Shown here: piece after piece, positions 47,024-55,663 of the stretch | Numbering within the stretch: the first letter of the stretch is position 1 | Layout: every line of letters starts with the position of its first letter | From: Lonepinella sp042468235 | GTDB lineage: Bacteria; Pseudomonadota; Gammaproteobacteria; Enterobacterales; Pasteurellaceae | Direction: 5' to 3' | DNA length: 64,000 bases | Assembly (NCBI RefSeq): GCF_042468235.1 | Contig: NZ_CP170386.1 | Span: forward strand, 1,116,001-1,180,000 | Notes under the pieces: generated by a model | Database searches by the model: none | Told to the model about the DNA's origin: nothing | What the model saw: the letters and a program-made list of their open reading frames with translations, nothing else | Program-made: the position numbers and the translations under genes

Positions 47024-48289
47024 TTAGGCTAGTGCAACACCACTTAAACCGATAAATAAACCAGCAATAGTTGCACTCATTAAGTTAGCTAAAGATCCCG
47101 CAATAACGGCTTTAATTCCTAAACGAGCAATATCACCACGGCGATTCGGTGCCATGACACCAAGACCACCGATTAAAATAGCAATCGAACCAAAGTTGGC
47201 AAAACCACATAAAGCAAAGGTAATGATTGCTTTGGTTTTATCGGTTAATTGAATTGCACTTTCAGGACTTAAATATTTGGTAAATTCTGAATAACCAACA
47301 AATTCATTGATCGCTAATTTTGTTCCGATCATTTGACCTGCAACGCCGGCTTCTTCCCAAGGCACACCGATTACCCAAGCTAACGGTTTAAATACCCAAG
47401 AAAAAATCATACCAAGTGATAAGTCACCATAACCAAACCAACCACCAATGCCACCTAAAATACCATTAATCAAAGCAATTAATGCAATAAATGCTATTAA
47501 CATTGCTCCAACATTTAAGGCTAATTGCATACCAGATGATGCACCAGATGCTGCTGCATCTAAAATATTCGCCGGTTTATCTAACACCACATTGGACATA
47601 TCGTCATCAAATTTTTCAGTTTGCGGATATAAAATTTTAGCAAATAATAAACCTGCCGGAGCTGCCATAAAAGATGCGCTAATTAAATAAGGCAACGGCA
47701 CCCCCATACCGGCATAACCAGCTAATACTGAACCTGCAATAGAGGCTAAACCGCCAGACATAATGGCAAATAATTCAGAATTTGTCATTTTGCTAATATA
47801 AGGCTTAACTACTAATGGTGCTTCAGTTTGTCCTACGAAAATATTGGCCGCCGCTGACATAGATTCCGCTTTTGATGTACCTAATAATTTTTGTAAACCA
47901 CCACCGATGATTTTAATTACCCATTGCATTATACCAATATAATAAAGTACAGAAATTAATGCTGAGAAGAAAATAATGGCAGGTAATACACGCACAGCGA
48001 AAATAAACCCGTCACCTCCCATTACTTCAAAAATCTTGTCACTGGCTAAACCACCAAACACAAATTGAATACCATCAAAACCATAGCTAATGACTTTTTG
48101 CACCCCATTAGACAACCAAAGTAACGCATCTCGTCCTACGGGCACATAAAGAATTAAAGCCCCTAAGCCAATTTGAATCAATAAGGCACCAAGTACGGTT
48201 CTTAAATTAATCGCTCGACGATTATTTGACAACAAGAATGCAATACCTAACAGCACCACAATACCTAAAAGACTAATTAACGATTCCAT
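47024..48289 (-). CDS. nupC: Concentrative nucleoside transporter (NupC family)
   Basis: Inner-membrane H+/nucleoside symporter, 421 residues. It has an N-terminal hydrophobic region (1-60), the core domain VGQTEAPLVVKPYISKMTNSE near 165 (CNT signature), GSVLAGYAGMGV and the second repeat with GFANFGSIAILIGGLG near 380. The pairing nupC-deoD is also known in H. influenzae. Confidence 0.92.
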   Translation of the reverse strand: MESLISLLGIVVLLGIAFLLSNNRRAINLRTVLGALLIQIGLGALILYVPVGRDALLWLSNGVQKVISYGFDGIQFVFGGLASDKIFEVMGGDGFIFAVRVLPAIIFFSALISVLYYIGIMQWVIKIIGGGLQKLLGTSKAESMSAAANIFVGQTEAPLVVKPYISKMTNSELFAIMSGGLASIAGSVLAGYAGMGVPLPYLISASFMAAPAGLLFAKILYPQTEKFDDDMSNVVLDKPANILDAAASGASSGMQLALNVGAMLIAFIALIALINGILGGIGGWFGYGDLSLGMIFSWVFKPLAWVIGVPWEEAGVAGQMIGTKLAINEFVGYSEFTKYLSPESAIQLTDKTKAIITFALCGFANFGSIAILIGGLGVMAPNRRGDIARLGIKAVIAGSLANLMSATIAGLFIGLSGVALA

Positions 48290-48425
48290 TTGTTTTCTCC
48301 TTTATAGTAAAAATTACCTAATTTTAATCTCTTTTATATTTTTCTGCTATAAGTTATATGTTTAATTTTGTTTTTTTCTGCATATTTTTTCATTATCATA
48401 TGCTGAATCTCTTTCAGGATATGAT

Positions 48426-49067
48426 ATGAAAACAAAAACAACCCTTTTACCAAGAACAATATGGACTGCCAAACATATTTGGTCGCTAGAAAGTAAACCC
48501 TTGTTTGTTCTATTGCTTACGCTTGTCATTATGGGGATTGGTGAAGGATTAATTTTATCATCAAATCTTGGCTCTGCGCCTTGGACCGTTCTATCACAAG
48601 GTATTGCTTTACAAGGTAATTTTAGTGTAGGCTGGGCATCTTTTATCATCAGTGTTGTTGTCATGCTGTTCTGGATTCCATTAAAACTACGTATTGGTCT
48701 TGGTTCAATACTCAATGTGATTGTGATTGCGATTTTATTGGGTATCACCGTTGCTTACCTTCCCTATCCCGACAATTTAACATGGCAAATAAGCTATTTT
48801 TCTAGTGGACTGATTTTATTTGCTATTGGTACGGCATTTTACCTAACCTGTCATTTGGGGGCCGGTCCGAGAGATGGTTTAATGGTAGGCATCTGTCATA
48901 TTTTCCATTGGAAAATAGGCAAAGTTAGAACTACCATTGAAGTCGCCGCCTGTGTATTCGGTTATTGGCTTGGCGGAACTGTAGGCATTGGTACATTAAT
49001 TTATGCATTAGCAGTAGGCTGGATTATACAGGGAACATTGAGTTTATTTCGCTATTATCATTCGTAA
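48426..49067 (+). CDS. YczE/YyaS/YitT-family membrane protein
   Basis: A 213-residue inner-membrane protein with about five helices and the family's glycine-rich motifs (GIGEGLILSSNLGSAPWTVLSQG, HLGAGPRDGLM). Function is not established for the family. It is divergent from nupC with a 136-bp gap and converges on ydgA at a USS-pair terminator. Confidence 0.8.
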   Translation: MKTKTTLLPRTIWTAKHIWSLESKPLFVLLLTLVIMGIGEGLILSSNLGSAPWTVLSQGIALQGNFSVGWASFIISVVVMLFWIPLKLRIGLGSILNVIVIAILLGITVAYLPYPDNLTWQISYFSSGLILFAIGTAFYLTCHLGAGPRDGLMVGICHIFHWKIGKVRTTIEVAACVFGYWLGGTVGIGTLIYALAVGWIIQGTLSLFRYYHS

Positions 49068-49087
49068 GCAGGGTTTATTAATATCTC

Positions 49088-49129
49088 AAAGTGCGGTACA
49101 AAAATCTCAATATTTTTATACCGCACTTT
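49088..49129. terminator. USS-pair bidirectional terminator
   Basis: AAAGTGCGGTA (49088-49098) and TACCGCACTTT (49119-49129) are perfect inverted uptake signals between converging genes. Confidence 0.75.
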
Positions 49130-49146
49130 GAACTTATAAATCTGCT

Positions 49147-50592
49147 CTAATGCCCCACACCTTGCATCATCAACCCTAAAATTGCCATCCCAATATATTC
49201 TTCCGGAATAATATTGCCGTTAAAATTAATACCGTCTTTTTCCAGTCCGATAGCTAATGACAGTTCATTATCTTTTTCAACAATAACACCTTGTGATTTT
49301 CCTTGTGTAACAAGCATATCAATTTGCTGTTGCGCTTGAATATCTGCATTGGCTTTATTTTGTCCAGTTGACTGCTCTAATATAGATAAAAATTCTACGG
49401 CTGCAGCTTTATCTACATTTAGATTAATACTTAATTGCTTAAATAAGCTAAGGATTTTTCCATTAAAGGCTTTTGCGAAATCTGACTCAAATAATGCGAT
49501 ATCCACATTTGCTTCTATTTTACCGGCATTATTATTTAAACTTAACGGCTTAATTTGTACATGTGGTTGATCCTGTAACAGTTCAAGACCTAAGCGTTGC
49601 ATTGTTTTTTCATCATTAGGATCTGTTGCTAAAATAGCATTTAAAGTTTGTACTGATAAATGCTCCGTATTCAACGCAAAGGCCAATTTACCCAGTGAAT
49701 AGTCATTAAATTTTGGCTCAGTCGTAACTGATAAGGCATAATTCATCACATCTTTGTCTTGTTTAGCATCAAAATCAATCGTTAATTTAGCAAAATCGGC
49801 AGTAACAGATGGTTCCGTACTATAACTATAAACATATCTCAGATTATCTGTGCTAATTTTCCCTTTCCCCGTATAAAGTAAAGATAGTACTGTCGGTTGC
49901 ATATCTGAACTTGATTTTAGATGGTCAAATTCAATTGTCATTTTTTTAAGATGTTCAGCACCGTTGTCCGCCATTACTGCTTTTAAGCTATAATCAGTCA
50001 ATACCATGTTTAATTTAGTAAAATCCATATCATATTGACCAATACCCTGAGCATTAAAATCAAATTGAAGCCTACCTTTATCCCAATTTAACTGGATATC
50101 ATCCGTGGTTAATTGAGCAGGCATAAATGTTGTTTCACCTTTTACATTTTGACGATAAGACATAGTTGCCACGATTGAAATAGGACTTTCATTACTATGA
50201 GTTTGAATACGTTTTGCCGTTTCTTCATTTTCCACTAACTTGGCTGACGTAGAGAACATCGCAGGAACTAAATTTAATATTGCCACTTGATTTAACGGCA
50301 AAGGTCCATGATATAAGGTACCCTCAAAAGGTAAATTTAAGTTCAAACTGTGCGATTTAATATTTAAACGATAACGAAAATCCGAACGGAAAATACCACG
50401 TTCAACTTGTACATCTTCAATTTGAGTTAATATACCTGAAAACTGGCTTTGTTGTTGCCACGAGTGATTAATTTTACTGATTTGTTGCTGATACTGATCT
50501 TCTATGCTTTTCCCGGTGTACCAAGCGCCACTGATCCACATGATACCGAATGCCACTATCACGCCAACGGCAATATTTAATTTTTTCATCAT
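49147..50592 (-). CDS. ydgA: YdgA-family protein (DUF945)
   Basis: A 481-residue protein with an N-terminal membrane anchor (about 5-22, NIAVGVIVAFGIMWISGAWY) and a large periplasmic DUF945 region of repeated beta strands. E. coli YdgA is slightly longer. Role unknown. Start at the tandem ATG 50592/50589 after AAGGGATTTAGG; a 47-codon upstream extension would run into the dnaK leader and is rejected. Confidence 0.85.
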   Translation of the reverse strand: MMKKLNIAVGVIVAFGIMWISGAWYTGKSIEDQYQQQISKINHSWQQQSQFSGILTQIEDVQVERGIFRSDFRYRLNIKSHSLNLNLPFEGTLYHGPLPLNQVAILNLVPAMFSTSAKLVENEETAKRIQTHSNESPISIVATMSYRQNVKGETTFMPAQLTTDDIQLNWDKGRLQFDFNAQGIGQYDMDFTKLNMVLTDYSLKAVMADNGAEHLKKMTIEFDHLKSSSDMQPTVLSLLYTGKGKISTDNLRYVYSYSTEPSVTADFAKLTIDFDAKQDKDVMNYALSVTTEPKFNDYSLGKLAFALNTEHLSVQTLNAILATDPNDEKTMQRLGLELLQDQPHVQIKPLSLNNNAGKIEANVDIALFESDFAKAFNGKILSLFKQLSINLNVDKAAAVEFLSILEQSTGQNKANADIQAQQQIDMLVTQGKSQGVIVEKDNELSLAIGLEKDGINFNGNIIPEEYIGMAILGLMMQGVGH

Positions 50593-50674
50593 CCTAAATC
50601 CCTTATTTATATTGTCAAAGATAATTAATCTTAGCATAAACTGCGGTAAATTTTTGTGATTTTTGGATTGCCGA

Positions 50675-50702
50675 CTTGAAATCCAGAAAACACCCCTTAT
50701 TT
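50675..50702 (+). promoter_or_regulatory. Possible second heat-shock promoter of dnaK
   Basis: CTTGAA (50675-50680), 12 bp, CCCCTTAT (50693-50700). The -10 is good but the spacing is short. Confidence 0.35.
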
Positions 50703-50781
50703 TGTGGATACAATAAAAAATGTGAATTGGCACCGCACTTTTTAACTATTTTACAAATTTCAAAAAATTTTTAAATTTGCC

Positions 50782-50809
50782 CTTGAAAAACGAAATGCCA
50801 ACCACATTT
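50782..50809 (+). promoter_or_regulatory. Sigma32 heat-shock promoter of dnaK
   Basis: GCCCTTGAA with CTTGAA at 50782-50787, 14 bp, then CCACATTT at 50802-50809, one change from CCCCATTT. It lies 75 bp before the ATG. Confidence 0.65.
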
Positions 50810-50883
50810 TAAATAACAAGCAAGCAAGCCAAAATAAATTAAAGGCATTGCGAAAACCAATTCAAACTAGGAGAAAACAAATT

Positions 50884-52782
50884 ATGGGAAAAATTATCGG
50901 TATTGACTTAGGTACAACTAACTCTTGTGTCGCAATCATGGATGGCGACAAACCACGTGTCATTGAAAATGCAGAAGGTGATCGCACAACGCCTTCAATT
51001 ATTGCTTATACCAATGACAATGAAACTTTAGTGGGACAACCAGCAAAACGTCAAGCTGTAACCAATCCAAAAAATACCTTATTCGCTATCAAACGTTTAA
51101 TCGGTCGCCGTTTTGAAGACCAAGAAGTACAACGTGATGTGAACATTATGCCGTTCAGCATTGTGAGAGCAGATAATGGTGATGCGTGGGTAGATGTGAA
51201 AGGCGATAAATTAGCACCACCACAAATTTCAGCCGAAGTGTTGAAAAAAATGAAAAAAACTGCCGAAGATTTCTTGGGCGAAACGGTAACAGAAGCAGTT
51301 ATCACTGTACCAGCTTACTTTAACGATGCTCAACGTCAAGCGACTAAAGATGCAGGTCGTATCGCTGGTCTTGATGTTAAACGTATTATCAACGAACCAA
51401 CCGCTGCCGCATTAGCTTACGGCTTAGACAAAGGCAAAGGCAACCAAACCATTGCGGTGTATGACTTGGGTGGTGGTACATTCGACTTGTCTATCATCGA
51501 AATTGATGAAGTCGGTGGCGAAAAAACCTTTGAAGTATTAGCAACCAATGGTGATACTCACTTAGGTGGTGAAGACTTTGATAACCGTGTAATCAATTAC
51601 TTGGTAGATGAGTTCAAAAAAGAACAAGGTGTTGATTTACGCAACGATCCATTAGCGATGCAACGTTTAAAAGAAGCAGGCGAAAAAGCCAAAATTGAAC
51701 TTTCTTCTGCTCAACAAACAGACGTGAATTTACCTTATATCACAGCTGATGCGACTGGACCAAAACACTTAAACATTAAATTAACTCGTGCAAAATTGGA
51801 AGCATTAGTAGAAGATTTAGTCGCTCGTTCCATTGAACCTGTAAAAGTAGCATTAAATGATGCTGGCTTGAGTATTTCACAAATTGATGATGTACTTCTT
51901 GTGGGCGGTCAAACTCGTATGCCATTGGTGCAACAAAAAGTAGCTGAATTCTTTGGTAAAGAACCACGCAAAGACGTGAACCCAGATGAAGCCGTTGCAG
52001 TAGGAGCAGCAGTACAAGGCGGTGTGTTATCTGGTAATGTGACTGACGTGTTATTATTAGACGTTACCCCATTATCATTAGGTATCGAAACCATGGGCGG
52101 TGTAATGACTACCCTAATTGAGAAAAACACTACGATTCCAACTAAAAAATCACAAGTGTTCTCAACGGCGGAAGATAACCAAAGTGCGGTAACAATCCAC
52201 GTGTTACAAGGTGAACGTAAACAAGCGTCAGCCAATAAATCTTTGGGTCAATTCAACCTTGAAGGCATTAACCCAGCACCACGCGGTATGCCACAAATTG
52301 AAGTGACGTTTGATATTGACGCAGACGGTATTATCCACGTTTCTGCTAAAGATAAAGGAACAGGTAAAGAACAACAAATCACTATCAAAGCCTCATCTGG
52401 TTTAAGTGATGAAGAAATTCAACAAATGGTACGTGATGCCGAAGCCAACGCCGAAGCAGACCGTAAATTTGAAGAATTAGTCCAAGCTCGCAATCAAGCA
52501 GATGCAATTGTTCACTCTACTCGCAAACAATTAAGCGAAGTAGGCGACAAACTTTCTGCTGATGACAAAGCTCCGATTGAAAAAGCCTTAGGCGAGCTTG
52601 AAACCGCAGCCAAAGGTGAAAATAAAGCGGAAATTGATGCGAAATTGCAAGCGTTAATTCAAGTATCTGAAAAATTAATGCAAGCCGCTCAACCACAACC
52701 AGACGCTCAACAAGCTCAAGGCGGAAAACCAAATGATGATGTGGTAGATGCGGAGTTTGAAGAAGTGAAAGATAATAAATAA
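50884..52782 (+). CDS. dnaK: Chaperone DnaK (Hsp70)
   Basis: ATP-dependent chaperone, 632 residues. The nucleotide-binding domain (IIGIDLGTTNSCV, VYDLGGGTFDLSI, LVGGQTRMP) runs to about 385, then the substrate-binding domain (about 390-505), the helical lid and the EF-rich tail (DAEFEEV). Start MGKIIG at 50884 after AGGAGAAAAC; an in-frame ATG 12 codons upstream precedes the ribosome site. Confidence 0.98.
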   Translation: MGKIIGIDLGTTNSCVAIMDGDKPRVIENAEGDRTTPSIIAYTNDNETLVGQPAKRQAVTNPKNTLFAIKRLIGRRFEDQEVQRDVNIMPFSIVRADNGDAWVDVKGDKLAPPQISAEVLKKMKKTAEDFLGETVTEAVITVPAYFNDAQRQATKDAGRIAGLDVKRIINEPTAAALAYGLDKGKGNQTIAVYDLGGGTFDLSIIEIDEVGGEKTFEVLATNGDTHLGGEDFDNRVINYLVDEFKKEQGVDLRNDPLAMQRLKEAGEKAKIELSSAQQTDVNLPYITADATGPKHLNIKLTRAKLEALVEDLVARSIEPVKVALNDAGLSISQIDDVLLVGGQTRMPLVQQKVAEFFGKEPRKDVNPDEAVAVGAAVQGGVLSGNVTDVLLLDVTPLSLGIETMGGVMTTLIEKNTTIPTKKSQVFSTAEDNQSAVTIHVLQGERKQASANKSLGQFNLEGINPAPRGMPQIEVTFDIDADGIIHVSAKDKGTGKEQQITIKASSGLSDEEIQQMVRDAEANAEADRKFEELVQARNQADAIVHSTRKQLSEVGDKLSADDKAPIEKALGELETAAKGENKAEIDAKLQALIQVSEKLMQAAQPQPDAQQAQGGKPNDDVVDAEFEEVKDNK

Positions 52783-52801
52783 GATTTATTATCCATTAAT
52801 T

Positions 52802-52824
52802 AAGGGCGTAGGTTTACGCCCTTT
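52802..52824 (+). terminator. Hairpin after dnaK
   Basis: AAGGGCGTA, loop GGT, TTACGCCCTT, then TT. It is short of T residues, so it may attenuate rather than stop transcription toward dnaJ. Confidence 0.6.
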
Positions 52825-52848
52825 TGGTGTATTTATTAAGAAATAACA

Positions 52849-53445
52849 ATGAAACAATTATATTTAGCATTAGTTCCGACATTACTATTGACTGCTTGCT
52901 CTAGCTCTGCCCAACCATTAACTAAAGATGCGTTAGTGGGGGAATGGATTTGTACCACAGAATATAAATATGCCAATGTTGGTACTGTTGATTTCATGAC
53001 CTTAAATGCAGATGGATCATTAAAAAATGATAATTATATTTTAAATCATATCCTTAATGTTCTTACAAATAAAAATATAGATAATTATTTTAGTTCTCCA
53101 TTTAGATATCTTAGTATTAATGAAGGAACGTGGAAATTATCAGGTGATACCTTAACTTATGATTTAAAACAAAAAGATTTCAAACGTCTTATTTCGACAA
53201 GTATTTGGGAAGATATCAAAAAAGACAATGAACTCCGAAAACTAGAAGAAAAAATATATCATATTCATTCTTCTAATAAAGGTGATGAAGTTAAATTAAC
53301 ATTTAATAAATTTATTAAAGATGGTTTTATTCTTAGCCAAAAGATAAATGGTGCCACCTACGAGAGCGAATGTTTAAGTAAAAATGTATCAAATTATAAA
53401 TACATTGAAGTATATAAAAATCCACAATTAATCAAAGAGAATTAA
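52849..53445 (+). CDS. Putative lipoprotein between dnaK and dnaJ
   Basis: A 198-residue protein with a lipoprotein signal peptide (MKQLYLALVPTLLLTAC; Cys17 in L-T-A-C) and a mostly beta, lipocalin-like mature part (LVGEWICTTEY, GTWKLSGDTLTYDL), which resembles small substrate-scoring or stress lipoproteins. No family was recognised. The coding sequence is more AT-rich and Lys/Asn-rich than its neighbours, and it sits inside the dnaK-dnaJ pair, suggesting later insertion. Confidence 0.75.
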   Translation: MKQLYLALVPTLLLTACSSSAQPLTKDALVGEWICTTEYKYANVGTVDFMTLNADGSLKNDNYILNHILNVLTNKNIDNYFSSPFRYLSINEGTWKLSGDTLTYDLKQKDFKRLISTSIWEDIKKDNELRKLEEKIYHIHSSNKGDEVKLTFNKFIKDGFILSQKINGATYESECLSKNVSNYKYIEVYKNPQLIKEN

Positions 53446-53446
53446 A

Positions 53447-53677
53447 ATGGCAATTAAAAGAAGATGGTTTCGCCCCATTATGGTTACGGTGTCGGTATTT
53501 ATTTATTCTTGTTTTATTTCACTTGGAATGACCATCGTGAATATCGGTATTACACCTGACTTTTTATTGATTTGGGGTAAAAACTGGTTTACCGCATTTT
53601 GTGTGGCATTTCCAACCATTTGGTTTTTACAACCAGTGATTGCCCAATGGGTGCATAAAATTAAATTTACTGATTAA
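53447..53677 (+). CDS. DUF2798-family small membrane protein
   Basis: A 76-residue protein with two membrane helices (about 12-34 and 45-68) typical of DUF2798. Its start follows the lipoprotein stop by one base, so the two are translationally linked, and dnaJ starts 14 bp later. Function unknown. Confidence 0.75.
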   Translation: MAIKRRWFRPIMVTVSVFIYSCFISLGMTIVNIGITPDFLLIWGKNWFTAFCVAFPTIWFLQPVIAQWVHKIKFTD

Positions 53678-53691
53678 CTGAGCAAAAAATT

Positions 53692-54822
53692 ATGGCAAAA
53701 CGAGATTATTACGAAGTACTAGGTATTCAAAAAGGTGCGGATGAGAAAGAAATCAAACGTGCCTATAAACGCCTAGCGATGAAATATCACCCAGATAGAA
53801 CCAAGGGCGATAAAGACAGCGAAGAAAAATTTAAAGAAATTAACGAAGCATACGAAATCTTAAATGACAAAGAAAAACGGGCTGCCTACGATCAATATGG
53901 TCACGCTGCTTTTGAACAAGGTGGATTTGGTGGCGGTGCTGGCGGATTTGGCGGTGGCTTTGGTGGTTTTGGTGGATTTGAAGACATTTTCAGCGAAATG
54001 TTCGGCGGGGGTGCAAGTCGTCAACGTGTGGTACGTGGTGATGATTTACGCTACGACATTGAAATTACCCTTGAAGAAGCGGTTCGAGGTATCACCAAAG
54101 ATATTCAAATTCGTACCCTAGTACATTGTGATCAATGTGATGGCACGGGTGCAGAAAAAGGCTCCAAGGTAGAAACCTGTCCAACCTGCCACGGACAAGG
54201 TCGAGTTCGCCGTCAACAAGGTTTCTTTGTGACTGAAACCGCTTGCCCACATTGTCATGGTACAGGTAAGAAAATTGAAAAACCTTGTAAAAAATGTCAC
54301 GGTGATGGTCGGGTACATAAAACTGAAAGTCTTTCTGTTAAAATCCCTGCTGGGGTGGACACTGGCAATCAATTACGCTTGGCAGGTAAAGGGGCAGCAG
54401 GTGAACATGGTGCTCCAGCAGGCGATCTCTATGTGGTTATTCATGTACAAGATCACCCAATTTTCGAACGTGACGGCAATAATCTGTATTGTGAAGTACC
54501 AATTAGCTTTACTCAAGCTGCATTGGGTGGTGAAATTGAAGTCCCAACTCTTGAAGGTCGGGCAAAATTAAAAATCCCAGAAGGCACCCAAACAGGCAAA
54601 ATGTTCCGTATGCGTGGCAAAGGTATTAAAGCAATGCGAAGCGGTTACGCAGGCGATTTAATCTGCAAAATCATTATTGAAACCCCTGTTTCACTCAATG
54701 AAGAACAAAAAGAATTGTTGCGTAAATTAGAAGAAAGCCTAGACGGTCAATCCACTCAACGCCCGAAACATTCTAGCTTTTTTGACGGCGTGAAAAAGTT
54801 TTTTGATAATTTGGGGAAATAG
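53692..54822 (+). CDS. dnaJ: Co-chaperone DnaJ (Hsp40)
   Basis: Stimulates DnaK ATPase and delivers substrates. The 376 residues have the J domain with HPD at about 33-35, a Gly/Phe-rich linker (about 75-105), four CxxCxGxG zinc motifs (CDQCDGTG, CPTCHGQG, CPHCHGTG, CKKCHGDG) and the C-terminal substrate domains. It is expected to share the dnaK heat-shock promoter through the two intervening genes. Confidence 0.98.
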   Translation: MAKRDYYEVLGIQKGADEKEIKRAYKRLAMKYHPDRTKGDKDSEEKFKEINEAYEILNDKEKRAAYDQYGHAAFEQGGFGGGAGGFGGGFGGFGGFEDIFSEMFGGGASRQRVVRGDDLRYDIEITLEEAVRGITKDIQIRTLVHCDQCDGTGAEKGSKVETCPTCHGQGRVRRQQGFFVTETACPHCHGTGKKIEKPCKKCHGDGRVHKTESLSVKIPAGVDTGNQLRLAGKGAAGEHGAPAGDLYVVIHVQDHPIFERDGNNLYCEVPISFTQAALGGEIEVPTLEGRAKLKIPEGTQTGKMFRMRGKGIKAMRSGYAGDLICKIIIETPVSLNEEQKELLRKLEESLDGQSTQRPKHSSFFDGVKKFFDNLGK

Positions 54823-54836
54823 TGCTATCCAAATAA

Positions 54837-54888
54837 GATGCGGAGCATCGCCACTATCATTAACCCCGTACGCAAGTACGGGGATTTT
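54837..54888 (+). repeat. Two-hairpin intergenic element, copy A
   Basis: GATGC-GGA-GCATC (54837-54849), a 14-nt spacer, then CCCCGTAC-GCAA-GTACGGGG (54864-54883), followed by ATTTT. It may also terminate dnaJ transcription. Confidence 0.8.
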
Positions 54889-54915
54889 GCTCTTTATTCC
54901 CCTTTATTTCAACGA

Positions 54916-54962
54916 CCCTGCACTAGCGTACAGGGTTAGGCATAGTTACGCCACTCCGTGGC
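54916..54962 (-). repeat. Two-hairpin intergenic element, copy B (inverted)
   Basis: On the minus strand: GCCAC-GGA-GTGGC, 14-nt spacer ending CTAA, CCCTGTAC-GCTA-GTGCAGGG (one A/C mismatch). The first stem differs from copy A at both sides, keeping pairing. Confidence 0.75.
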
Positions 54963-54972
54963 TGTTCCTTTA

Positions 54973-55024
54973 GATGCAGAGCATCGCCACTATCATTAAC
55001 CCCGTACGCAAGTGCGGGGGATTT
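54973..55024 (+). repeat. Two-hairpin intergenic element, copy C
   Basis: GATGC-AGA-GCATC (54973-54985), 14-nt spacer, CCCCGTAC-GCAA-GTGCGGGG (55000-55019) with one G-T pair, then ATTTT. The 54823-55115 gap holds copies A-C and no gene. Confidence 0.8.
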
Positions 55025-55115
55025 TGTCAGAATTTTTATCCCAATAGATATTGCATTACGTCTAAAAACAGGCATAAAATAATTTATCCATTTTCCATTC
55101 AACAAAAGGAAAATT

Positions 55116-55595
55116 ATGATGGAAATTATCAAACATACCCCAATTTGGGCGTGGCTCATTCTTGTGATACTCACCTTACTCGGCTTACACCAACTTCGAC
55201 CACGACAAATTAGAACCTTTCAATTATTTATTGCCCTCATTATCTTTTTTCCCTTAATTATCATCAATATCAGTCAAAATCACCATTATGAACTTGCGAC
55301 CTTTGCCTTTCTTAGTGGGTTGATTCTTGGGGCAATTTTGGCTCAACTCAGCAAGCAATGGCAAACCATCACACCAATCACCCAAGGTAAATGGCAACAA
55401 CAAGGTAGCGTTCTCCCTTTAATCATCTATCTGTTTATTTTCCTTTCTCGCTACTTTGAAACCGTGGTAAGAACCATTCAACACCCATTAATGGATAATC
55501 AACATTTTATCCTGTTTATCGGTATCAGCACGGGTATTTGTTTAGGGTTTAATGGTGCAGTGTCTTGTTTGGCGGTGTGGAAACAAAAACGGTAA
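55116..55595 (+). CDS. Integral membrane protein of unknown function
   Basis: A 159-residue protein with about five hydrophobic helices (IWAWLILVILTLLGL, LFIALIIFFPLIIINI, FAFLSGLILGAILAQL, plus two more). No motif was recognised. A ribosome site AAAGGAAAATT precedes the ATG at 55116. It is followed by the sugar-efflux-like transporter. Confidence 0.7.
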   Translation: MMEIIKHTPIWAWLILVILTLLGLHQLRPRQIRTFQLFIALIIFFPLIIINISQNHHYELATFAFLSGLILGAILAQLSKQWQTITPITQGKWQQQGSVLPLIIYLFIFLSRYFETVVRTIQHPLMDNQHFILFIGISTGICLGFNGAVSCLAVWKQKR

Positions 55596-55663
55596 AATAA
55601 TCTTATAAAAGTCCCCCAAGTGCGGTAAAATCTACTGCACTTTTTCTTTTTTCAGAGATCTTT

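Noticed and set aside
48362..48748. 128-codon minus-strand frame opposite the YczE-like gene
   Set aside because: Shadow of a membrane protein with clear family motifs on the other strand.
50593..50733. N-terminal extension of ydgA
   Set aside because: It would put 47 unrelated residues before the membrane anchor and occupy the dnaK promoter region.
54837..55024. Repeats A-C considered as a tRNA, riboswitch or attachment site
   Set aside because: No tRNA features, no ligand-type core, and no integrase or mobile gene nearby; the alternating orientation fits a REP-type repeat better.
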